Source of the DNA: Apiospora phragmitis
Lineage: Eukaryota; Ascomycota; Sordariomycetes; Amphisphaeriales; Apiosporaceae
DNA length: 64,000 nt
Assembly: GCA_038363925.1 (NCBI GenBank)
Contig: JAQQWL010000002.1
Span: 2,356,001-2,420,000, forward strand
Direction of reading: 5' to 3'
Of the stretch, positions 10,655-22,159 are shown in pieces (positions within the stretch are counted from its first letter, which is position 1; each line of letters begins with the position of its first letter). The notes under the pieces are model-generated. The model saw only the letters and a program-made list of their open reading frames with translations, was not told the DNA's origin and ran no database searches. The translations under genes were made by a program, and so were the position numbers.

Positions 10655-13600
10655 GTTTGGTTTGAGACAGTAGTCAGTCTGTGGGCTACATGGCCATAAA
10701 TGTCAGCTACATAACTCGTCCACATGAGAAGTTGATGCTCACCTGGTAAGTCTGTAGTGTCTTTTGTTATAATGGAAGGAGTATAGTTATGCTTTGGATA
10801 AAGGGACTATCTGGGCAATATGGGCAATATCTGTTTCTCTATCCTGTATATGAAGGAGCAGATGGCTCAGGGAGGAATTTGAGGTGACTAAATACGAAGA
10901 AATGCTGATGACTGTGGCAGCCTTTGAATGATTAGTGATTCAGAATGAGTCTTCAAAACTATCTATAATAGACAAGAGACAATATTCGAAAACTCTTGTC
11001 CGTTGAGCGTGGTGACTCGGGATCCCCCTTTTATACTTCCATACACACCTCCTATCCCCGAAGAGATCATGGATTCACACCGCTTTTACACTTTTTTGTG
11101 GTTAGTTCATAGGCTCGGCCATGACTGTACCTATATTCTGGACCGCTCTGAAACGTATATCTATCGCATGATGGACGTACTTGAGAGTCTCACCTAGGAA
11201 TTATTTCCGTGAAAAGGAGGTGCGCCAAGGTCTCTCGTTCGTGGCTCACCCCCTCTTCCGTACAGGATCACTTAGCCTGTACAACCCCTGTGTGTATTTG
11301 TAGTCGCTTAACATAGCCCCGGCGCCATCGATAGATAGTTAGACCGGTTCTCTCTATAGCCCTTGTGTCCATACCTACGGTGTGCTGAACGAAAGGGCCT
11401 GGAATTGGTACCGAATCACTAGACGGGGCTGGGATTGGCATTTTACGAGTCGTAACGTGCAGCCTATGAGGGAGTCGTCAACCGCAACGTGCAGATTCAT
11501 ATTACTACGTTCCACTCACCTCACGCAATCCACGCAAGTAGGCCATAATGAGCAATACTGCCTGGATTCTAGAGTAGTCAGACTGCTTACATAACGTCTA
11601 TAGTCAACCTGAAGCTGAACCAGCATGTTTTTGGCGTTTGGACAGGCAGGACTCTAGGCCGGACTGCCAGTTTACCCTTCCAGGTACTTGTCCGCCTCAT
11701 GACTTTCAAAATCGCCAAGCTGCAGTCTCGAAAACAAGGGGGTGCTCCAGTTACAGACCTACAACGTACTGGCCATGCCATGAAACTAGTACCCATGGGC
11801 AAGGCCTAGCATAGTCACCACCTGATATAACGTTTCCCCAGATTACCAACGCGTGTGACTGACTCTATATGTGTGTTGGCTATCGACCTATCGAGCCAGC
11901 CTGCCGGGAATTGTCAGTCCACTCCAATGTGAAAATATGCGATGTAATTCTGCATTATAACTAAGCGAGACGACCGGCATCTGAAAGCAACGTCTTCCCC
12001 CCAATGTTGCTTGCGTGGTTTGAGGACTGCATTACGTTGTGTGACCCCTCTCGGAAAGTTTCTTTCCACCTGAGGGGATGGTAACAGCTGCATTTCCCAA
12101 ACTTGGCAAATCAGTTCCCCCGCGGCGCAATGCCAGCAATCCTAATGTTGCTTCTGCAAGGGTTGAAGACGCAGAGGCTTGGTAATTGCAAGGAACTTGA
12201 TAGCAAGTCGTTGAACCGTTTCGGCCATGATGCATGATGCAAGATTAGTTAGTGGTATTGTGGCTTTACCTAGTCGCATCTGAATATTTGGTTCATATAC
12301 TCGGCATCCATGGGGCTGCGTTGTGACTCTTCCTCCAGCTGCCCGTCTAGTCAAATTACAGGGTTATGCCGCACACCCTTACTGAAGCCCATGAACCAAC
12401 GATCGAATCACAGCCTGACCGGAGATGCTTTCGGAAACGCTCAAACTATGCAAGATAGTCCCTGAGGGGGGAGGGAAGGTTGATCAGCAAGGTTGAATTC
12501 CTACCTACTCGGAGTTGGCTGTGGCAAGGCTTTCTTCCTATCTGCCAGTTGCGCATCAAGGCCGCATCACGCAAAGGCATGGCCACCATCAGGTAGCCTT
12601 AGTAACTGTCCCATGTTCGTGGAGGGGTGATCATACGGTGTAACCAATTGGCTCCCGAATCACACCGCGCCCTAAAACCCATCCATTCTCTATTGCGGCC
12701 ATGATTGGAACATCAGTCTCGGTTCTAGAAGCTTTCACAGAACAGCCGCCCTGGGTGGTGCTAGTAGAGTCGTACGTCTGGCCAAAAGAAAAAAAAGGGT
12801 GCAGTCAAATCTCGATGTCGCCACGTGTACATTTGCTAAGAGGTCAGTCAGCCAGAGCGATAAGGGGGTCGTTTCCCCGCCTTTTCTAAGCTCAGTAGCA
12901 CGCTGAATATCCGACAAGACAGACGGATAGTAGAGGCAGAAGGGCGGTGACTAGGAAGTTGACATTGCTGCCTTGGGATCCGAACATGTCGGCACATCGG
13001 ACCCGATTGCAACTCGATGAGCCCGAAATAGGGTATCCTGTGTTGGGGGGGGGGGCCATCGCCTGCATAGGGCTGACGCCACGGCTCACTTATGTCGAGC
13101 TGCATATCATGGTCGAATGATATGCCAGGAAAATTGGACACGCGTGGCTCGTGACATGTGTATGCGATGCAAGCTTGCTGTCTGTGACACAAACGGGTAA
13201 GCAGGTCTTTTGAAGTTGGTACCCAGCCATCAAGACCGTACAGGTGACCTGGGCCTCCCCACCGGGCGTACCTAGGTAGGTACATCCGCAAGAATCAGGT
13301 AGCGAGGTCGGTGAAGTCGCCGGAATGACTCGGAACTTGTGCGAATTCGTTTGGAGATGTAGGTTCGGCTTGCCCGGGCCTAAAGCCGAACGATTTCGTC
13401 CGAAGAACGGCTCTCAGAAGGAGTCGCAGTCGCAGTCGCGATGCCCTCGGGCCGCGTTGGCACTCCCGATGACATTGCCTCTTGCGTCGGGTATTACGCA
13501 GACCTGCAGACTCAGGGCTACGTGAATTGTTCGTATATCTCTCGAACGATTGGATCTTGGCCTTTTCATTTGACCCCTTTACTCGTTACGACGACCTGAG

Positions 13601-14401
13601 TCGATGCCCTCTTCACCCCAAAGCGGGTCGCCGGTCGGACAAGAAGCAACGTCTTGTGGCCCGAGAAGGCGAAGCGTCATTGGCTTGCTAGTGACTGGAC
13701 ATGCAACAAATCTGACCTGCAGTGCATACAGTAGCGAGTAGTAGTATGCATACCTAAGTAAGTAGAAATGCATGAAAGTATTAGGCAGCCTGTCAACTGT
13801 GTGGCTTGGTTGAGTTGGTAGTTGGAGGGAGGGCGACCTGTGTCTTTTCAGCTCTGCTAGATTCCACACAGATCGGCCCCCCAAAAAGATCAGACTTAGA
13901 CCAAGTAAGGATTAGCGACTGCCTTGACACTTGTGCACATCATCGTGTTCGGACCAAGAAAAACAGGACCTTGTTGCATCAATCCTGGAAATGTGCCACG
14001 GAATAGAGCTTGCTGCATACTTGTTTCGTAATCCGTCGTATCTGTCGTGGCCGAGGCCTTAGTACGTAAGTTGGCAATAAGGCATGTTATGTTGTAGAGA
14101 AGACGGGCCTTGGGGTGGATGAGGTCATCGTCCTATCCAAGCTGCCCCCACCTGAGCTTACATCGCCTCGCCTCACTCATCTCACCTCACCTCGGAATTA
14201 CCCCGCCATCCATCCTATGCTAAGGTTCGACGAAGCACCAGCCTGACATTCCCGCGCTCCAATCAACAAGATCCCTTCTCCCCTCTCGTCAACTGCATAT
14301 TGAAACACGAACAAGTCTTGGGCACTTGGCGCCGATCTTCCTGAGCACGCGCAATTGAGAGCGAGAACTAGAAGAAAAGAGGGAACACGAGCGTAGTAGC
14401 C
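10655..14401. other. 3.7 kb region without a recognisable gene
   Basis: Between the divergent oxidase and HET-C starts. Only short open frames on all strands; an 11-bp G run at 13045-13055. The sequence near 14140-14200 is rich in CTCAC/CCTC, typical of a fungal promoter, and a leader without upstream ATG close to the start precedes the HET-C gene. Nothing else supported. Confidence 0.5.
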
Positions 14402-16854
14402 ATGGCTGCTCCCAAGCTCGGCTTCGGCAGTATGCTGCTGGTCCTGGCCATCGTCTTGGTGGTGATGCCAGGCCGCGCTGCTGCTTTCGGCGCCGGTAAC
14501 ATCCCCTCGATCGCCCAGGTCGAAGGCCACAACTGGCGTCATGGCGATATTGAAGATATGCTCAAGACCGTTGCCTTTCTTCACGGCAAGAAATGGACCA
14601 CCCTTTTAGTTCAGCGCACCTACTTTGGTCAGTTGAGCTGCGCGTCCATTCACCTTCCTGTCAGTATGGAGAGCTAATGCGCCAAGCGGTACAGGCAATT
14701 GGCTTCGAGACTATTCTCAGGCCGTTGATGTAGGCAGTCTAAAAGGCGTGAATGCAGAAACCATTCGGATCCTTGTTTGGGTCTTGTCGTTCTTGGCAAA
14801 TGGCTATGCGACTGAGGAGTTTGAGGTCACTTCAGAACGCCTTGGTGTCTACCGTCCAGAGGAACACATCGACAACCCACTTGGCTATGCCGATGGCAAG
14901 GATGCTCGCGAGTTCGACAAGCGTCTGCGCGGCCCAGTCCTGCCGGAAGAGACACAAATCGATATGCGCACTGGCATGAAAAACTACATCGCCAATGAGG
15001 CTGGTGGGTGGGCAACTAGTGTCGGTTACCTCAGGAACAGCATTGCCCGCAGCGTTCATTACGGGCGGCTATACACCACCGGCTCGTCTCGTAAGGGCAA
15101 CGAGAACGATCTCTGCGAGGCCTTGAGGTGCTTGGGTCAATCGCTGCATTGTATGGAAGACTTCTCGGCCCACAGCAACTACTGTGAGCTGGCCCTCCGC
15201 GAGCTTGGTTTCCACGATGTCTACCCGCACTGCGGCACTGCGTCGCAGATCCATGTCAACGGCAAACACATCTACCCCATCGTTACTGGTACCTTCGGTG
15301 GTGTGGACTTCCTGCACTCCGTACTGGGCGAGGCAAACGATCACTTCACACAGTCCGAGGTCGATGAGATGAACTCGGCGCTTCTGAACGCCCAAATGGC
15401 CACAAAGGGTGAAGGCAGTGGTTCTCGTGGATTTGGTGGTCCCAGCACTGCGAGTAGTTTCGTCTCGCTCGTCAGCAAGCTTCCAGTTATTGGCGGTGGT
15501 TTCGCTTCTGAAGCCCGTGACCTGCAGAAAATGGCAGACGACCAGGAGAGGCAGAACGAGGCGTACTCTTCCACACGAGGTGATGGAGCTCGCAACACCA
15601 ATTTTGTTCCCGGTATGAGCGAGAACTTTGACCCCGTCAAAGTCGCTGGTCAAATTTACCCTATTCTGAAGTTCCGCGACAAGATCGTCAAATCCATCAA
15701 CAGGGGTATTGCCAAAATCCCAGGGCTGGAAAGCTTGCTCGAGCACATCAGCGAGACACTGACCGCGTTCGTTCTTGGCCTACTCGCCCCATTCATTCGA
15801 CCCATCATCAACCAGGTCACAAAGGTCCTGAAGGACGGATCTTCTGGCGTCATTGCTACGAGTGCCAACGCTCAGCTTGAGCCATGGAGAAACCCCAATT
15901 GCACGGATCCTACCCACTCGATGCTCTCGAAAGACCACTTCACCAATATACTAAACCCTTGTGCAGGCAGGGTTGCTGCTACAGTTCTGCAATATGCTGT
16001 CCCGTAAGTCTTCGTTATGACGAGTGATAGGTCCTTGACTAATTGGACGAACAGGCGCATCTTGTATGCTTGGGAGAACCCCGGCGTTCCTGTTGACGAG
16101 GTAGTCAACGATGTGACCAGGGCGTTTCATCACCCGGCTCTCCGTGACGAGCGTACGGAAATTCAACATGAAATGTTCCAGACCGTGCGCAAGTGGGCTG
16201 ACGAGTACCCTCGTCGTCATGAGCTGAACCACGTCCTTGGATCTCAGAGTGTCAAGGATGGCAAGAACCATATCCTGCAAGGACAGAGTAACAAGGGGAT
16301 GCATTCCCATGGCGGCGGCATCTTTGACGGTGGTGCCGGTAACATGATGAGCAACAGGGGTCACGGAAGACCTACGAACTCGCTCTGGAGTAAGGTCGCG
16401 ACTCGTGATCTTGACGCCATGGGTGCCGGTCAGGGCGGTGGTGTTGGTTACATGGGTGCCAGTTCACCGGAGCCCTCGCAAGCCCCGGCTTCTACTCGCC
16501 CCCCTGGTAGCTTCGGGTACCACACTGATTCACAGCCACAGAGCGGAGGCGCCGCAGACTCTTACTACTCGGGCGGATCCAGCTATCAGGGCCAAGCACC
16601 ACCGGCTCAATACGGAGGCGGCCCCCCGCAAGGATATGGGAACCAGCCGCCACAGGGCTATGGAGCTCCGCCGCCGCAGGGCTACGGTGGTCCGCCTCCC
16701 CAGGGTTACGGAATGCCGCCGCAAGGATACCCACCTCAACCGAGCTACGGCGCACCGCCTCCTGGCTGGGGCCAGGGCCCCTCCTCCGCCTCAGGGTGGT
16801 TATCCGCCGTATGGGGGTCAAGGCCAATGGGGTGGTGGTGGTTACAGGTATTGA
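14402..16854 (+). CDS. het-C: HET-C heterokaryon-incompatibility family protein (frame break near 3' end)
   Basis: Three exons: 14402..14627, 14695..16003 and 16055 onward; introns of 67 and 51 bp in phases 1 and 2. A signal peptide (MLLVLAIVLVVMPGRAAAF) is followed by the HET-C core: IPSIAQVEGHNWRHGDIEDM, YFGNWLRDYSQA, EHIDNPLGYADG and LGQSLHCMEDFSAHSNYCEL. The tail is Gly/Pro-rich with PPQGYG repeats (about 16610-16740). In Neurospora the family is a plasma-membrane-associated protein whose alleles trigger vegetative incompatibility; conserved His/Asp residues resemble a zinc-dependent phospholipase C-like fold. As written, the frame runs to a stop at 16865 with a non-repetitive tail. Skipping one base in the GGGCCCC run at 16775-16781 instead continues as PPPPQGGYPPYGGQGQWGGG and stops at 16854 (about 777 aa). 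Confidence 0.93.
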
Positions 16855-16865
16855 TCAGTCATTGA

Positions 16866-17612
16866 ACTTGGGGTCCAAGGGACAAGAAAAAAGGGGTATG
16901 GAAGGCGTTTGGGGGTTAAGTTTTCAGGCTGGCTGGTAGTACATAATGACAGAAGCTATGCAGATAGCGGCGGGCGTTTCGAGAGACATTATGGGGGTCT
17001 ATACCATATGCCTTCGCCAAGAATACACGAGTATTCTATCTTAATCGAGTGTAAACCAGTATTCCGCAAACAAAAGAGTGAGTCGATTTCACACCGAAAT
17101 GTCTGTCCCCAACAATGCCTACAAGGGCGTCAAACAGTAGTAGTAGCGCATCCTTATTTAGCTTCTGTATGCTCGGGCAACCATCAGGAAGCGTACCAGA
17201 TAGACATGGGCCTAACAGCGTCTTGCGAAGTTGGCCGGGTCGACCTACTCAGAAAGAACACAAACTATGGAACGAGATTAAAAGAAAGGAACGCATATTG
17301 GTATTTTCTGTGAAAAAGGCGCGCCTGGTTTATGCGTCTACCTGCAGCTCATCCAATGATGACGATCCACAGGCGATTTTTTTCCACCTGATACCTAGGA
17401 GCATCCACAACCAGACTAACTAACCTATAGTTGTTGCTCAGTTTACTACAACGCCGTGGCCCCAGAACGCCCGATCTGATTGCTTTGTCACTCGCTCGCT
17501 CTGCTTGTTTGCTGACCCGTCTTTCTCCTACTATACATTGGTTCCTGAATTACACAAAAGTGTGGACCAGGGCCGGACTATCCTGGTATATTCTATCAAG
17601 ATGTAAACCAAA
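16866..17612. other. Convergent intergenic region
   Basis: Lies between the 3' ends of HET-C and the PP2C gene. No open frame with recognisable features; presumably 3' UTRs. Confidence 0.55.
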
Positions 17613-19551
17613 CTACAGCTTGGGCTTCGCAGCGGCCGACTTGGGCGGAGTCGTAGCCTCTTGGTTTACAAGGACCTCGCCGGTCTTCTGGCCGTTGCCA
17701 AAGAAGATGACCTGAACGGTCAAGTCGTCCCTGCAGTCACATCATTTGTCAATAAGAGACTCAAGAAAAAACATGGCAATGAGTATATATAGATAGAAGG
17801 GTATGCACATACCGGTATCGTCTTGACATGGGCGAGACCAAAGTCAGTAGAGCGCAAACCTGCTCCTCGTTCTTGCCTCCCAGGGCATTGCGGATAAGAT
17901 GCGTGGCGACGTTGCTGTCCTTGACAACAAAGCGCTCCTTGTCGTTGGGGGAAATGCCCCATTGATGCAGGCGAATGGGCGTCTTCTGGCCGTCGGGGCC
18001 GTTGCCGTCCTTAGTACTGTCGACGGGCAGGGTCTGTTTGGAGCCAAAGATCTTGGACCAGACCGAGTTGAACTGCGAGTTGGACTGCTCCATAGCCTGC
18101 GTCTCGACCCACTTACCGACGAGGCCTACTACTTCCTCGTTGGTCAACATCTCCCAGAGACCATCCGTGGCCATGACGAGGAAGTCGCCTCTCTCGGGTT
18201 GAATCTTGGTGGTTGTCACCACAGGCTCGGCTGTGACGTACGGAGGAGTCTTGAGATGAGGAGAATAACTGCGGCCGAAGAAACCCTTTCGAAGTCGGTC
18301 GGAAACGTCTCGGGTCCATTTATAACTGGCATCACCAAATGCCCTGGTAGGCTCTAGACCGCCAAGGACTCTGCCGTTGTGAACGACCCGTTCCTCGTTC
18401 GGGTGGGCCTGGCGCAGGCGAGCAGCTTCGCTGGGGTTGTTGCCAGTCTGGTCCTCGGAAAGAGGGGTGGCGGTCCACTTGCCGGAATCGCTTCGGCGTC
18501 CCAAAACGGCTCGCGAGTCACCAGTGCATGCCACCCGCAGCGTCTTCGAGGCGCTATCGTAGAACGAGAGCAGGGCGCATGAGCCTGACAAGGCAGGCCC
18601 CAGAAGCTCAGCAGCCACCCGCTTGGAGTTGGACTTCAGAACCTTGCCCACGCTTTCGTGAACGATTTCGTGGTCCAGTCGCGTGAAACCAAGCTTCATA
18701 GCAGCGTCGATAGCTTCGGGCGAGGGAGGGGCGCCCATGGCAGTAGCAGCCTTGTAGGTAGAGTTGAGCTCGCGGGCTACCGAGGTGATCAAGGTCTGGC
18801 GCAGCTTTGCCGAGGTGGTCCAGCCAGCGTGGCCATCGAAGACGCCCCAGAACATCCAATCGTTGATTGCCTCTCCAGTCTTGTGGGCGTCCCGCGGCGT
18901 GACCTCGACAATCTTCTCGGCATGGTCGTCCTCGATGGGGTTGTTGCTCGCCAGCTGGACGATGTCGTATCGCAAAACCCCCTGGCCCCGGTTCACCATG
19001 TAAGAGACCTGGTTGTCCCGCAGCTTTTCGGTGGCTTGGTCGGGGGTAAGCATCTCGAGAATATTACCGCCGCTCCCGTCGGCGCTCTTGGCGATAGGGC
19101 CTTCGCCGACAAAGGTTCCGGTGTGAAGCTCGTCTGCGCCTACTACCAAGACGTTGCGAGTCGGCGCAGCATCGCTCGGGGTGTTCGTGGCGCCGGTCGT
19201 GTAGGGGCGGGCGACTGCCGCGTCTGTTGAGGGGTCACCCTTGTACGAGTACCAGGCGCCGTAGCCAACGAGGCCCGAGACCAGAGCAACGGAGACTCTT
19301 CGAAAGTACATGGAGGACTGCAGCGGCTCACCTAGAGCATTTTGTCGCCGCGGGGACCGGGTCGTGTGAGTAGAGAACAAGGACGAGGAGGCAGGCAACG
19401 ATCGCAGGCCGCCAAGCTTCGCGCGGCCTGTATTGGCGGTGCAGTGGTGTTGCAGCAGCAGACCAACCTGTCGCGTGCGTACGTTTCGAGACAGGCCTCG
19501 GACGGTGGTTTGACAGGTTGTCCGGAAAGCTCTCACGGCTGCACAACGCAT
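17613..19551 (-). CDS. Mitochondrial PP2C protein phosphatase (Ptc5-like)
   Basis: Two exons, 19551..17813 and 17730..17613 (618 aa), with an 82-bp intron (GTATGT, phase 2). The join produces RRYRDDLTVQVIFFG, the expected last PP2C motif. The N-terminus is rich in Arg and Ser and lacks acids (a presequence), followed by a membrane segment at about 86-103, so the enzyme should be tethered to the inner membrane facing the intermembrane space, or processed and released. Metal-binding PP2C motifs are present: WGVFDGHAGW (DGHAG at 239-243), ACTGDSRAVLG, RVLGGLEPTRAFGD and LVMATDGLWEM. Yeast Ptc5 and Ptc6 dephosphorylate pyruvate dehydrogenase E1-alpha and are the closest functional model. Length and architecture fit Ptc5 better than the shorter Ptc6. 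Confidence 0.9.
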
Positions 19552-20062
19552 TTGGACCCGGGCAATAAAGAGCGTCCTTGGCTCTTGTAATCTTCAAAGT
19601 GCTGTTGGTTACGAAGAAAGGAATGAAGACGGGGTCAAACGCGCCGCAAAGATCGAAGGGACGACAAGGTTAGAGGACTCGGGTGCTTGGTGGGTCAAGG
19701 ACGGATGAGGAAGAGCCTATAAGCACTAATGATCGAGGGGCGGAATGTGGAAAGTGGACTGCCGGAGAGCCCTTGGGGGCACTGGAGCCGCCACCTAATT
19801 GCGCTGAGGATTTGGGAGACATCCCCTGTAGTCTGGACCTACAGTGGGTTTGCCAGTGTAAAGAACCTACCTCCTAACCTAAAGTAATCCCACCTTCGCG
19901 CTCTCGGTATCCGGGACGGTCACATGCGGAGCCGACCCGAGATCAATCGGCACTACCTGGTACATATAACGAAGTCTTAGTATGTATGGGCAGTCTGATG
20001 GTTTATCTTCTTCAAGAAAAGAGATTGACCTCAACGGCGAATAGCCCGATATCAGAGCCGAG
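19552..20062. other. Divergent promoter region
   Basis: Head-to-head spacer of 511 bp between the PP2C and KPWE-protein genes. No other feature seen. Confidence 0.55.
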
Positions 20063-21033
20063 ATGAATCAAAGTGAGGTCACTGCCTCGGACTCCAAGGC
20101 AAACGAGAGCCTACCCCCTCCTACTAGTGCAGCACCCTCCGGGAGCGCCAACATGGACACGGGATCCAACCAGAGTACGGTTTATCGTGCCTTCGATAGC
20201 TATCCATGGTCCAAAGATCGCATCTTCCAGGTAATTGCCTTATTCCGCTCGCATCTTGCTTGCTGTCTTGTTGTCGTGAGCTGTGGCTGGTCTACTCTGA
20301 CGCTGAATGAACATCTCCCAGGAAACACTCTCCAAGGAGTTGTATACGCAACATGACTCCAACCCTGCGGATATAGCGCTGTCCTGCCGGATCAAGCGAT
20401 TCGAGGACAAGGTCAACATCAAAGTAGATCCCGCCATGTATCAAGCCTACCGCGATGAAGGCGCGAAGTCCCAGGGTAGACCTGGTCCCCCAGTTCCTTC
20501 TCGAGCAGGAGCGTATCCACGAGGTAAGTTGTTTACCTCCTTGGCTGTCGGTTCCTTTTGTTGCATTGGACTGATACCTGCGGTCATTATAATCTTCCCA
20601 GCCGGACCTACGGAAGCGCAGATATGCTGCGTTGACAGGCGACTGGGGTGATGTACCAGCTGACCAGATCCCCTACGGACAACTTTCTGCTCCCGTCGAT
20701 GGAGGATTGACCGCACCTCTATGGCAACTGGCTGCCCCAAAAGCCGATCTGTATGTTAAGAGAGACGATCTAGATTCGGGAAGTGGGGGCAAGGAACCGT
20801 ATCCCAAGAAATTCGAAGAGATCATTGAGTTCCTCCAGAGCGGCAAGGAGATCCCTGGCATTCAGAAAATTCCTGATACTGTGATCAGCGATCCGGTAAG
20901 ATGACTTGTTTTCAGCGTCTATTGCTCGGCTACCCCTTTCGAAGTAACTGACCATACACCTACCTAGTCGATAACGACCACTACCGGTCGTCCAGTACCC
21001 TTGAAGCCATGGGAGAAGAGACCCGCCAACTAG
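20063..21033 (+). CDS. KPWE-motif protein, Pex39-like peroxisomal import factor (frame break in exon 2)
   Basis: Four exons: 20063..20230, 20322..20523, 20602..20895 and 20968..21033 (about 242 aa with the frame corrected). The N-terminal part has YRAFDSYPWSKDRIFQ then ETLSKELYTQHDSNPADIAL. The C-terminal part has PYPKKFEEIIEFLQSGKEIP, GIQKIPDT and finally PLKPWEKRPAN. The KPWE motif after an IPGI block is shared with the Pex13 C-terminal region and with Pex39, a recently described factor helping import of PTS2 proteins by Pex7. Exon 2 is 202 bp (phase 1), but exon 3 must be read in phase 0 (PDLRKRRYAALTGDWGDV). A one-base excess in the C5 run at 20487-20491 explains this and turns the end of exon 2 into FLLEQERIHE, which reads naturally into exon 3. 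Confidence 0.78.
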
Positions 21034-22159
21034 ATTCCGTTTATAAGCCATAACTCAATGGTCAGACTAAAGAGAGGCGCAACTTTCGTGACTGCGATGT
21101 TTCTACTGGCTACTACTGTGCACTCCGCCCATCAGTCTCGACGACGTTCTATCTGGCCAATCGACCAGTGTTTCACTTAAGCGAGTACCGTCGACATTAA
21201 CTGTGAGGGACTTGACGAACAAGACTCCTCTACACCCAACACAGTCACCGTGATTGCGTAAATCTAAAAGCTCGACATGCCTAGGAGAAATCATGCGTTT
21301 TTCTAGAGACTGGCTACCTCAATCTAACCGGCAATGCCATAAACTGTTCCAGACTTCTCCTTGTCGCGGGATATCTATTTTTCCTGCCAGAATACACAAA
21401 CAAAACAGCTCTGAACACAATGCTAAAGATTTTGAGAATCATTTCTTCTCCTCACTCTACTCTACTCCCATCCACCATTTTTCTTCCTCGTAAAACACAC
21501 GCAGATTCAAGCATGTGTACACTGTACACAAAGCAGTTACACCAACAGGTCTGTTGGCATGCTGGGCCACATCAAGGGCTGCTTAGAACCGAGAGCTGGA
21601 GATGGAAGAGAAACGTGACAGAACAAATGGATCATCAACGGTGGAAGTATCGGTTCGTCCACCGCTCATCCAAGTGGTGGTTTGGGGTGGAGATTAAGCG
21701 AGGAATGATCGATGGACGCCCCAGATGCTCGACTTCGTATCGCAAAAACCGTAAGGATGATATGTCCAAGGCACCATCGCCCAGGCAGTAGCCCGCCGTG
21801 GTGTAGGATGTCGTAGACGTATGATTCTGTAAAAGATTTCCTCAAGATGCTCAGATGTCGGTGGTCCCAAGGCTGAACCGATGTGAGATGCCTAGTTGCT
21901 TTTGGAGAAGTCGAAAAGAGTCGAGATGAGAGGATGCAATGCAGAACGAAACGTCATCGTCGGCAAGTAATCGATACAATCTTAATCCGGTCACTTTCTG
22001 TGACCGTCGAGATTATGTATTACTGTTGACTGATCTTGTTAGGTTCCGTTGTATGGACCAGACCACGGTGTCAGAGAGTGAGCGGCTGGGTAACTCACTG
22101 AAGGACCAAAAATGGGTTCGCTTGATGTATGCGAACGTATAGCAAGGTGAGCCGTTCCA
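21034..22159. other. Convergent intergenic region, 1.1 kb
   Basis: Between the 3' ends of the KPWE and PUF genes. It probably includes a long PUF 3' UTR. Short open frames only; nothing recognised. Confidence 0.5.

Noticed and set aside
15069..15746. 225-codon minus-strand frame inside HET-C
   Set aside because: Shadow of exon 2; no family features, and HET-C motifs are unambiguous.
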